Shown here: one piece after another, positions 1 through 5,230 of the stretch
How the letters are laid out: the number at the start of each line of letters is the position of its first letter
How positions within the stretch are numbered: the stretch's first letter is position 1
Source: Phycisphaerales bacterium
Lineage (GTDB): Bacteria > Planctomycetota > Phycisphaerae > Phycisphaerales > UBA1924
Direction of reading: 5' to 3'
Assembly (NCBI GenBank): GCA_016763115.1
Contig: JAESUL010000012.1
Coordinates: 1 to 6,009 of the forward strand
DNA: 6,009 nucleotides
The notes under the pieces: generated by a model
Seen by the model: only the letters and a program-made list of their open reading frames with translations
Database searches by the model: none
Told to the model about the DNA's origin: nothing
Made by a program: the position numbers and the translations under genes

Positions 1-558
1 GCCAAACTCATCCAAGGCGGCGAGCACGAACGATACGAAACCGTCCAATGCGCGCTCGCTCATGTTCCCGAATCATGCACACACGTCGCGGTCCACGACG
101 CGGCCCGCCCGGGCGCGTCGCAGGGATTGATCGATCGTGTATTTGATGCAGCAACTCGCCACGCTGCGGTGGTGCCCGCGGTCCCGGTTGCCGACACGAT
201 CAAACGCATCGACCCAACCCCCATCGAAGATCCCGGCAGCGACCCACTCGCCTCCATCCTCGCCGGCCCATCAGATGCCCCGATGCACCGCGTCCACGAA
301 ACCCTCGTGCGGGCGGGATTGATGCAGGTGCAGACGCCTCAGGTCTTTGAGCGTGAACTGCTCATCCGCGCGTATGCACAAGCCGATCTTTCAAGCACCG
401 ACGACGCGGGGTTAGTCGAACGCCTCGGCGAACCGGTCGTCGTCGTGCAAGGCGACGAACGCAACCTCAAAATCACCCGCCCGGGCGATACCGAGATTCT
501 CCGCGTCATCCTTGGCTTTGCCAAACCATCCCAGCGTGCATCGAACAAGAAGTTCTAA
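1..558 (+). CDS. ispD: 2-C-methyl-D-erythritol 4-phosphate cytidylyltransferase, 3' part
   Basis: IspD joins CTP and 2-C-methyl-D-erythritol 4-phosphate to give CDP-methylerythritol in the cytosolic MEP pathway for isoprenoids. The window opens inside the gene in frame 1; 185 residues are visible and roughly the first 45-50, with the CTP-binding glycine-rich start, lie upstream. Visible motifs (window residue numbers) are GGEHERYETV at 6-15, VHDAARP at 31-37, VPVADTIKRI at 61-70, QTPQVF at 111-116, TDDAGLVE at 133-140 and the C-terminal GDERNLKITRP at 151-161, which carries the conserved Lys/Arg. All match the family in order. Between KRI and ETLVRAGL there are about 29 residues where E. coli IspD has about 9, giving a Pro/Asp-rich insertion. 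An internal ATG at 127 is not the start, because the frame is open and conserved upstream of it. The gene converges on lexA with a 15-bp gap and no clear terminator. Confidence 0.95.
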   Translation, partial: AKLIQGGEHERYETVQCALAHVPESCTHVAVHDAARPGASQGLIDRVFDAATRHAAVVPAVPVADTIKRIDPTPIEDPGSDPLASILAGPSDAPMHRVHETLVRAGLMQVQTPQVFERELLIRAYAQADLSSTDDAGLVERLGEPVVVVQGDERNLKITRPGDTEILRVILGFAKPSQRASNKKF

Positions 559-573
559 GCACAGATTGCCAGT

Positions 574-1185
574 TCAATACCGACGGACCACGCCTCGGAC
601 AATGCCCTGGATCTGGCAGAACTTCACACGGATGGGCGAAAAATCAGGATTCGCAGGCTGAAGCCGGATGTGGTCGGCTTCCTTATAGAAGGTCTTGAGT
701 GTGGTCGATCCGTCCTCGAGCAACGCGACGACCCGGTCGCCGTTGTTGGCAACCTGGGCTCTTCGCAGCAGGACAAGGTCACCATCGAGGATACCCTCGT
801 CGCGCATCGAATCGCCCTCGACCTGGAGCGCGAAGGTTGAGCCGTCGTCGCCCGAGGTGCCAAGGAACTCGACCAAGTCGATCTCGTCGGTGTCGGCGAC
901 CTTCTCGATGGGGTACCCGGCCGCGATGCGACCAACGAGCGGGAACTTGAGCGGGCGGTCCTCATCGGGGACCGCGATGCCCTCAGCGATCGACAAAGAG
1001 CGAGCCTTGTTCGCTTCGCGTACGAGCGCGCCCTTTTTGATGAGCGCCTCGACATGCTCGAAGACCGTCACCTTGCTGACGCCAATTTCGTCGGCCAGCT
1101 CTTGCATCGTCGGGGAATAGCCCCGGCGCACGCGTGAGTCGCGGATGAGCTGCAAAATACGCAGTTGTTTGGGTGTGAGATTCAT
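574..1185 (-). CDS. lexA: LexA, SOS-response repressor and self-cleaving protease
   Basis: LexA represses DNA-damage genes and cleaves itself when stimulated by RecA filaments. The 203-residue product has the usual family length. An N-terminal winged helix-turn-helix spans about residues 1-66, with PTMQELADEIGVS followed by a putative recognition helix SKVTVFEHVEAL at about 37-48. The C-terminal S24-type peptidase domain follows. The cleavage bond is Ala89-Gly90 in GRIAAGYP, the nucleophile is Ser126 in EGDSMRDEG and the general base is Lys164 in TTLKTF; the spacing parallels E. coli A84-G85/S119/K156, so the protein should be autocleavable. The recognition helix differs from the well-known STVHGHL-like and SPNAAEEHL-like types, suggesting a different operator. 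The ATG start is supported by AAAGGA eight bases upstream. A palindrome 27 nt upstream of the start is the best autoregulation site. Confidence 0.97.
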   Translation of the reverse strand: MNLTPKQLRILQLIRDSRVRRGYSPTMQELADEIGVSKVTVFEHVEALIKKGALVREANKARSLSIAEGIAVPDEDRPLKFPLVGRIAAGYPIEKVADTDEIDLVEFLGTSGDDGSTFALQVEGDSMRDEGILDGDLVLLRRAQVANNGDRVVALLEDGSTTLKTFYKEADHIRLQPANPDFSPIRVKFCQIQGIVRGVVRRY

Positions 1186-1193
1186 GGGACTCT

Positions 1194-1199
1194 TCCTTT
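1194..1199 (-). promoter_or_regulatory. Ribosome binding site of lexA
   Basis: On the - strand AAAGGA is followed by eight bases and then the lexA ATG. It is a good Shine-Dalgarno match at normal spacing and fixes the start at 1185. Confidence 0.75.
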
Positions 1200-1212
1200 C
1201 GCATTGGTGAAT

Positions 1213-1224
1213 ACGCGTTTGCGT
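1213..1224 (-). promoter_or_regulatory. Candidate LexA operator upstream of lexA (ACGC-N4-GCGT palindrome)
   Basis: The + strand reads ACGCGTTTGCGT, a perfect inverted repeat of four-base arms that extends to six bases (ATACGC/GCGTAT) at 1211-1226. It ends 27 nt before the lexA start codon. A third half-site, ACGC at 1229-1232, continues the same 8-bp register. On the - strand TACATA at 1224-1229 could be a -10 element abutting the palindrome, but no good -35 is visible 16-18 bp upstream. LexA genes are normally autoregulated, so a palindrome here is expected. The near-identical site ahead of the lipoprotein-dprA unit strengthens the call. The identity of the binding protein is inferred. Confidence 0.6.
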
Positions 1225-1285
1225 ATGTACGCGGGATCGATCCAGATTGGATCACACCCGCGCCCGAGTGAAGTGTGCGTGTCAT

Positions 1286-1315
1286 CTTGCCCAGAGTCCC
1301 CATCGCCTGGGCAAG
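1286..1315. repeat. Perfect 9-bp inverted repeat in the lexA-dprA spacer
   Basis: CTTGCCCAG at 1286-1294 and CTGGGCAAG at 1307-1315 are exact reverse complements separated by 12 bases. No T-run follows on either strand, so it does not look like an intrinsic terminator. It lies about 100 bp upstream of lexA and could be a protein-binding site or an RNA hairpin. Confidence 0.7.
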
Positions 1316-1348
1316 CCGATCACGCTGACTGAAGTACTGTTTCTCTAC

Positions 1349-1369
1349 GATGCTCAGCATCCCGAGCAT
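1349..1369. repeat. Overlapping short inverted repeats
   Basis: GATGCT-C-AGCATC at 1349-1361 is a perfect 6+1+6 palindrome. The same bases also form an alternative stem, ATGCTC at 1350-1355 with GAGCAT at 1364-1369. The two structures are mutually exclusive. No function is assigned. Confidence 0.5.
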
Positions 1370-1411
1370 TTCGAGTCTTGTTGGTTTGCGACGCATGCCC
1401 ATCGTCCGCTC

Positions 1412-1431
1412 TCGGCGGATCAATCCGCCGA
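1412..1431. repeat. Perfect 9-bp inverted repeat with a tight loop
   Basis: TCGGCGGAT and ATCCGCCGA flank the two bases CA, giving a very stable potential hairpin (seven GC-rich pairs around a four-base TCAA loop). No T-tract adjoins it. An alternative pairing, CGGATC at 1416-1421 with GATCCG at 1430-1435, overlaps it. Confidence 0.65.
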
Positions 1432-1726
1432 TCCGGGAACGATCATCTACAAAGTCAGCAGCAAAGTCGCCACCGGGCCCGAGTCTCAAAATCGCGTTGC
1501 TCTGTCGTGTCATGATGCTGCTCACAAATCTTCCGTTGACCAATCCCCGCCGGAGGGTTCCGAGCGGATGTTTGGTTTTGATCGGGTATCCGAATCGAAA
1601 ATATTGAGCGATATATGCCATCTGTTTGGTCAACGATACCCAATCATGACCCGATCGGCAATCGTTTTCCCCAAAATATCCCGATCATCGACCCTCAACC
1701 ATCCAGAACCGGGAATATTTACCCAC

Positions 1727-1750
1727 AAAATCGAGGCGCAAATGCTGCCT
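1727..1750 (-). terminator. Possible weak intrinsic terminator of dprA
   Basis: On the - strand, 18 bases past the dprA stop, AGGC-A-GC, loop ATTT, GC-GCCT forms a six-pair stem with one bulged base. CGA and then four Ts follow. The stem is short and the T-run poor, so efficiency would be low. Confidence 0.3.
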
Positions 1751-1768
1751 GTACCCCAAAAATAGGGA

Positions 1769-3019
1769 TTATCGGGCCAGAACGAATCGGCTCCCCGCCC
1801 GCTTCACACGACCAGATATTTCCAGCATCGTGAGTTTGGCCCGGACCTCGCCCGGGGAAAGCGCCAGTGCCTCGCTCAACTCATCGCCCGTGCGAGGCTC
1901 AACAAGCAAACCCAGAATCGACCGCTCGATCGGATCGTCCACCCCAATAAGCGGATCGCCACCCGGGGCAGCAGTGGGGGAAGTTGAGGGACCGGACGAA
2001 GCGGGGGCGCGGTCGAGATCGGCTTGATCAAATATCGAAGGCTGGGCCGGGTCGGCTGCCATCGCGTGATGAGTGCCACAATACAGATGCCTCGCGCACC
2101 GTTCGAGAATCCCAATCACATCGCTCGGCTCGGTCACCAGATGGGCACCGTCCTTGAGCAAATCATTCGTCCCCGCGCTACTCGGGGCATCCACGCGCCC
2201 GGGCACACCCATGACCTCGCGCCCGTGTTCCTCGGTCGCGTGCTTTGCGGTGATCAGTGCCCCTGATCCGCGTGCAGCCTCGATGACCAACACGCCTAGG
2301 CTCATCCCCGAAATGATCCGGTTCCGCGCCGGAAAGTTCTTCGGCGTCGGCGCGGTGTCCACGGGCAACTCGGACACAATCGCCCCGCCTCGCTCGACGA
2401 TCTCGTCGAACAACAACTCGTTCTCAGGCGGGTACACATGCCCGAGCCCGCACCCGAGCACCACGGTCGTCGAACCGCCCGCCGAGAGTGCGCCCTTGTG
2501 GGCAGCGGTGTCAATCCCGCGTGCGCCGCCTGAAACAATGCACAGCCCCGCGCTGCTGAGCGCATTACCGAACCGCGATGCTTGCTCGGAACCATACAGC
2601 GTACATTTTCGGCTCCCCACAATCGCCATCGCGTACCGATCGCGCCCGGCGGACAGCAGGTTCCCACGCACAAACAGCACCGGCGGTGCCCCCGCGAGTT
2701 CACGCAGCAAGGGCGGATATTGCTCATCGAAAAGCGTCACCACATGGGCCTTGACGCGACGGATTTTGTCGAGTTCCTCATCGACCTTGGGCTGCACGCC
2801 CCCCAGATCGCGGGCGATCTGTGATGATCGGGTCCGCCCGATCCCACGAATACCAGAGAGCCGAGCCGCCGACGCACCGAGCACCGCGTCGGGTGATCCG
2901 AACTGATCGAGCAGCCGGGCAATAAGCACCGGGCCGAGGTTAGGAACAAGGGTCAGCGCGAGGAGTTGGCGGGCGCGTCGATCATCGGAAATCGGGCTGG
3001 TGTCAGCATCTATACGCAT
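1769..3019 (-). CDS. dprA: DprA/Smf, single-stranded DNA-binding RecA loader
   Basis: DprA binds incoming single-stranded DNA during natural transformation and loads RecA on it; it also occurs in bacteria not known to be competent. The 416-residue product has the full three-part architecture. Residues about 20-70 form a helix-hairpin-helix/SAM-like region (VPNLGP and GIRGIGRTRSSQIA). The Rossmann core at about 95-305 has VGSR at 134-137, VSGGARGID at 162-170, LGCGLGHVYPPEN at 188-200, PARNRIISG at 230-238, SGALITA at 252-258 and VPGR at 272-275. A Pro/Ser/Ala-rich linker at about 311-360 leads to a winged-helix domain at 361-416. The start is supported by GGAG at 3028-3031, eight bases from the ATG; this GGAG lies at the end of the preceding lipoprotein gene, five bases away, so the two are probably cotranscribed and coupled. 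If the upstream palindrome is a LexA site, dprA would be damage-inducible. Confidence 0.95.
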   Translation of the reverse strand: MRIDADTSPISDDRRARQLLALTLVPNLGPVLIARLLDQFGSPDAVLGASAARLSGIRGIGRTRSSQIARDLGGVQPKVDEELDKIRRVKAHVVTLFDEQYPPLLRELAGAPPVLFVRGNLLSAGRDRYAMAIVGSRKCTLYGSEQASRFGNALSSAGLCIVSGGARGIDTAAHKGALSAGGSTTVVLGCGLGHVYPPENELLFDEIVERGGAIVSELPVDTAPTPKNFPARNRIISGMSLGVLVIEAARGSGALITAKHATEEHGREVMGVPGRVDAPSSAGTNDLLKDGAHLVTEPSDVIGILERCARHLYCGTHHAMAADPAQPSIFDQADLDRAPASSGPSTSPTAAPGGDPLIGVDDPIERSILGLLVEPRTGDELSEALALSPGEVRAKLTMLEISGRVKRAGSRFVLAR

Positions 3020-3024
3020 CGTGA

Positions 3025-3462
3025 CTACTCCGCGAATGATCCCACAGGCCCGACCGGGGCGTATCGGCGTTTGTTGGTCGTTTCGTCGTGCCCGAGCAAC
3101 CGGGCGAGCAGGCGCATCTCAACATCCGTGCGCACGGGTGTGCTGAGTTGTTTCTCGACGATCACCATCGGGTAGAGCATCGAGGGGTCGGGTCGGCGGA
3201 TGGTCACAAAGACATCAACGCCATCCGCTGTCTTTTCGTTCATCTCGTATGAAAAACTCCACCCCGGATTGGGTGCCCGCATGACGATGATGTAGACCTC
3301 GCCCGAATCATCAACCATGATTGGTGGGGCGTCTTGCATCCGCGCGACCATATTGGGTCCCTTTCGGCGTTGCTTCATGCACCCGCCCAGACCAGAAACG
3401 ATCGAGATACAAATCAACGCACAAAGTGCCCCGTGTGCCCAGCGCTGGATACCAGTTGCCAT
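3025..3462 (-). CDS. Small predicted lipoprotein, function unknown
   Basis: The 145-residue product begins MATGIQRWAHG, followed by a hydrophobic stretch ALCALICISIVSG and the lipobox Leu25-Gly26-Gly27-Cys28, then a basic KQRRK segment. This predicts export and lipidation at Cys28. The mature part of about 118 residues is hydrophilic, with short beta-like stretches such as GEVYIIVMRAP and VDVFVTIRRP, and no family I recognise. I prefer the ATG at 3462 to an in-frame TTG at 3477 because GGGGA lies eight bases before the ATG and the signal peptide has normal length from it. It is the first gene of a unit with dprA, has its own sigma70-like promoter and carries the candidate operator in its leader. 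Its link to DNA uptake or damage is inferred only from position. Confidence 0.75.
   Translation of the reverse strand: MATGIQRWAHGALCALICISIVSGLGGCMKQRRKGPNMVARMQDAPPIMVDDSGEVYIIVMRAPNPGWSFSYEMNEKTADGVDVFVTIRRPDPSMLYPMVIVEKQLSTPVRTDVEMRLLARLLGHDETTNKRRYAPVGPVGSFAE
3028..3031 (-). promoter_or_regulatory. Ribosome binding site of dprA inside the upstream gene's end
   Basis: GGAG on the - strand is followed by eight bases and the dprA ATG. It immediately precedes the TAG stop of the lipoprotein gene, an arrangement typical of translational coupling. Confidence 0.65.
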
Positions 3463-3491
3463 AGGTGTTGTCCCCAAAGTCTACAAACCTC

Positions 3492-3503
3492 ACGCAAATG
3501 CGT
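3492..3503 (-). promoter_or_regulatory. Candidate LexA operator of the lipoprotein-dprA unit
   Basis: The + strand reads ACGCAAATGCGT, inside a 14-bp palindrome CACGCA-AA-TGCGTG at 3491-3504. It matches the - strand lexA site ACGCAAACGCGT at 11 of 12 bases. It sits 29 nt before the lipoprotein ATG, against 27 nt for lexA, and covers about +3 to +14 of the predicted transcript, where a repressor would block initiation. The regulator's identity is inferred. Confidence 0.55.
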
Positions 3504-3511
3504 GTTCGCAC

Positions 3512-3540
3512 ATTGTATGGGGGTTGGGATGGTTTCGCAA
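3512..3540 (-). promoter_or_regulatory. Sigma70-like promoter of the lipoprotein-dprA unit
   Basis: On the - strand TTGCGA (3540-3535) and TACAAT (3517-3512) are separated by exactly 17 bases, matching the consensus at 4/6 and 5/6 positions. Predicted transcription starts at about 3505-3506, giving a leader of about 43 nt. It lies in the 97-bp gap after the 111-aa gene, so the unit need not depend on read-through. Confidence 0.6.
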
Positions 3541-3559
3541 CCAGAATCACCGATTCAAA

Positions 3560-3895
3560 TCAGATATACAGATCAAGCACACGCCCCGTCGCCGGCACAT
3601 TGACCTGATGACGCACATCGACAACCGCTCTGGTTTGAGGCTCGGGCTTGATGGGAAGAAGTTCGCCGAGTTTGGGAAGCAACCCGGGACCCTTGGATGG
3701 TGATCCTGGTTGAGTTGGAGCAGTAGGCTCAAAGGTATCGATCGGCTCGATGCGGGAAATCCGGTTCTGGGCTTGGAGCATCCGTGCAAAGGGCACCGTC
3801 CCGGGCGGGGCATTGAACACCCGACGCACCGCATTGGGCGCGACCCGATCAATGGGCATGATGAGGTGCGGGTTGTCAAGCGGAGCGATGGTCAC
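3560..3895 (-). CDS. Proline-rich hypothetical protein
   Basis: A 111-residue frame with coding-like codon use, but no family I recognise. It has no signal peptide or membrane segment. Residues 10-50 (PHLIMPIDRVAPNAVRRVFNAP and onwards) look folded, about 56-85 is a Pro/Gly/Ser-rich linker, and the C-terminus ends VNVPATGRVLDLYI. The first codon is GTG at 3895 without a visible Shine-Dalgarno; an internal ATG at 3859 (residue 13) is an alternative start. The GTG overlaps a TGA of another frame as GTGA, but that upstream frame has no usual start codon between the queA ATG and 3895. It lies divergent from queA and 97 bp ahead of the lipoprotein-dprA unit. The reality of the gene is likely but unproven. 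Confidence 0.55.
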   Translation of the reverse strand: MTIAPLDNPHLIMPIDRVAPNAVRRVFNAPPGTVPFARMLQAQNRISRIEPIDTFEPTAPTQPGSPSKGPGLLPKLGELLPIKPEPQTRAVVDVRHQVNVPATGRVLDLYI

Positions 3896-4046
3896 ACTTG
3901 AAGAGGTGCAGGTTTGGTGCCGACGATGGGGTGTCCGGTAAGAATCGCGGTTTCTATGAGTTGGGCACGATCAGCATCTGGGGTGGGTCCGGTTGTAGGG
4001 GCGTGGTGTCTGGGTACACCGCCGATCGGTGCGTACGATCCACACG
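3896..4046. promoter_or_regulatory. Divergent intergenic region between the 111-aa gene and queA
   Basis: About 150 bp must hold the promoters of both neighbours, but no convincing -35/-10 pair is seen in either direction. Visible structure includes a hairpin GGTGT-N6-ACACC at 4005-4020 and the palindrome CCGATCGG at 4022-4029. TACGAT at 4034-4039 lies seven bases before the queA ATG and could be a -10 element for a leaderless transcript. Confidence 0.35.
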
Positions 4047-5183
4047 ATGCGGACTGACGACCTTGATTTTGTGCTCCCTCGTGCGTTGATCGCGACGACT
4101 CCGCCTGCGGTTCGTGATGGGTCACGCTTGTTGGTTGTGCAGCGTTCGGATCCTTCACGCCTCGAACACCGGGTGTTCGCCGATCTGCCGATGCTGCTCG
4201 AGCCCGAGGATCTGCTGGTGATGAACCGTTCGTCGGTGGTCCCCGCCCGGCTGCAAGGGGTGAATGCCCAAACGGGTGGCGCAGTCACCGGGCTGTACCT
4301 GGCCGACGATGCGGGGGGTAGCGATGGACAACTCCGATGGGTGGTGCTGCTCAAAGCCAAGCGAACGCGCCCGGGTCGACGGGTGATGCTGCATGATGCC
4401 GATGGATCACCAACCGGGATTATCATCGAACTGATCGAGAAGGCCGAAGATTCGGGTCCCGGCGCATGGGTGGTGGGGGTTGAAGACCAGAAGAATCCAG
4501 ATCAAGCACTCGATACGCTTGGCGTGCTGGATCGTGCGGGGTTGACGCCCTTGCCGCCGTATATATTGAGCGAGCGCAAGGCCCGCGATGAATCGTACAC
4601 CGAAGCGTCCGATCGTGATCGGTACCAGACCGTGTTTGCACGCCGCGACGAGCCCGGCTCGGTCGCTGCGCCGACCGCGGGGCTGCACTTCACCGATCGG
4701 GTCTTTGATGCCCTCAAATCAAGGTCTGTGCGGACAAGTGAGGTGGTGCTCCATGTCGGGGCGGGGACATTCAAGCCCGTGGAGACCGAGACACTCGACG
4801 AGCACCCGATGCACGCCGAGTGGTGCTCGCTCGGGCCCAGCAGCGAGTTGTTCAAGGCGGGTAAGCCCAAGGACGGGAGGGTGTTTGCTGTGGGATCAAC
4901 CAGCGCACGAACACTCGAAAGCTACGCCCAACTCGACGCGGCACACCCAAAGAATCTCAGCACGCGGATCATGGTCATGCCTGGGTACCGTTGGCGGTGG
5001 GTTGATGGGATGGTGACCAACTTTCATCTGCCCCGTTCGACGCTGTTGGCGATGGTTGCGTCGATGCTTCATGTGCCCGGCGAGGTCGATGGGGTGGACC
5101 GGGTGCAGCAGGTCTATCGCGTGGCAATCGAAGAGCGGTATCGGTTCTATAGTTATGGGGACGCGATGCTGATTCTGCCCTAG
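4047..5183 (+). CDS. queA: S-adenosylmethionine:tRNA ribosyltransferase-isomerase
   Basis: QueA transfers and isomerises the ribosyl part of S-adenosylmethionine onto 7-aminomethyl-7-deazaguanine at the tRNA wobble position, giving epoxyqueuosine. From the ATG the product is 378 residues, slightly longer than the usual 340-360. Motifs in order are DLDFVLPRALIA at 5-16, RDGSRLLV at 23-30, LLVMNRSSVVPARL at 56-69, AAPTAGLHFT at 207-216, LHVGAGTFKPVE at 235-246, MHAEWCSL at 255-262, AVGSTSARTLES at 281-292, TNFHLPRSTLLAMVAS at 324-339 and the C-terminal YRFYSYGDAMLI at 365-376. An in-frame GTG at 4029 would add six residues, but family alignment begins at MRTDDLDF. No Shine-Dalgarno precedes the ATG. 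murE follows after 47 bp on the same strand. Confidence 0.96.
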   Translation: MRTDDLDFVLPRALIATTPPAVRDGSRLLVVQRSDPSRLEHRVFADLPMLLEPEDLLVMNRSSVVPARLQGVNAQTGGAVTGLYLADDAGGSDGQLRWVVLLKAKRTRPGRRVMLHDADGSPTGIIIELIEKAEDSGPGAWVVGVEDQKNPDQALDTLGVLDRAGLTPLPPYILSERKARDESYTEASDRDRYQTVFARRDEPGSVAAPTAGLHFTDRVFDALKSRSVRTSEVVLHVGAGTFKPVETETLDEHPMHAEWCSLGPSSELFKAGKPKDGRVFAVGSTSARTLESYAQLDAAHPKNLSTRIMVMPGYRWRWVDGMVTNFHLPRSTLLAMVASMLHVPGEVDGVDRVQQVYRVAIEERYRFYSYGDAMLILP

Positions 5184-5217
5184 CGATTTGTGTGTTTCAA
5201 GCGGGCAAGCCGTCGAT

Positions 5218-5223
5218 GGAGGG
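5218..5223 (+). promoter_or_regulatory. Ribosome binding site of murE
   Basis: GGAGGG is seven bases ahead of the ATG at 5231. It favours that codon over the in-frame ATG at 5216, which overlaps the site itself. Confidence 0.75.
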
Positions 5224-5230
5224 TGTGCAG

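Larger units (their letters stand above)
1186..1768. other. 583-bp lexA-dprA spacer without a convincing gene
   Basis: This stretch lies downstream of dprA and upstream of lexA and is more AT-rich at its dprA end. It holds the lexA ribosome binding site and operator, a possible dprA terminator, and several perfect inverted repeats. Two long frames cross it in the same codon register on opposite strands: 1247-1765 on + (TTG start, 172 codons) and 983-1633 on -. The - frame runs about 200 bases into lexA and contains rare AGA codons; the + product is rich in Ser, His and Cys with no recognisable domain. Neither has a recognisable family or a good ribosome binding site, so I call neither as a gene. 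No tRNA, tmRNA, RNase P or SRP RNA signature was recognised. A structured RNA or degraded gene cannot be excluded. Confidence 0.55.

Noticed and set aside
983..1633. 216-codon open frame on - strand running into lexA
   Set aside because: It overlaps the first 200 bases of the certain lexA gene in another frame and covers its operator and ribosome binding site; it uses rare AGA codons. The helical segment beginning MRRKPTRLEMLGML looks protein-like, but no stop occurs before lexA.
1737..1745. CGCAAATGC, a third partial copy of the operator core, just past dprA
   Set aside because: The outer arms do not match (GCGC/GCTG instead of ACGC/GCGT), it is not upstream of a gene, and it is better explained as part of the candidate terminator stem.
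1247..1765. 172-codon open frame on + strand in the lexA-dprA spacer
   Set aside because: TTG start without a ribosome binding site; product rich in Ser, His, Cys and Pro with no domain; overlaps the likely dprA terminator. Kept as an open question, not called.
2073..2906. 277-codon open frame on + strand
   Set aside because: Antisense shadow of dprA, whose motifs are unmistakable.
3544..3556. Short hairpin GAATC-ACC-GATTC downstream of the 111-aa gene
   Set aside because: A five-pair AT-rich stem with no T-run is too weak to call a terminator.
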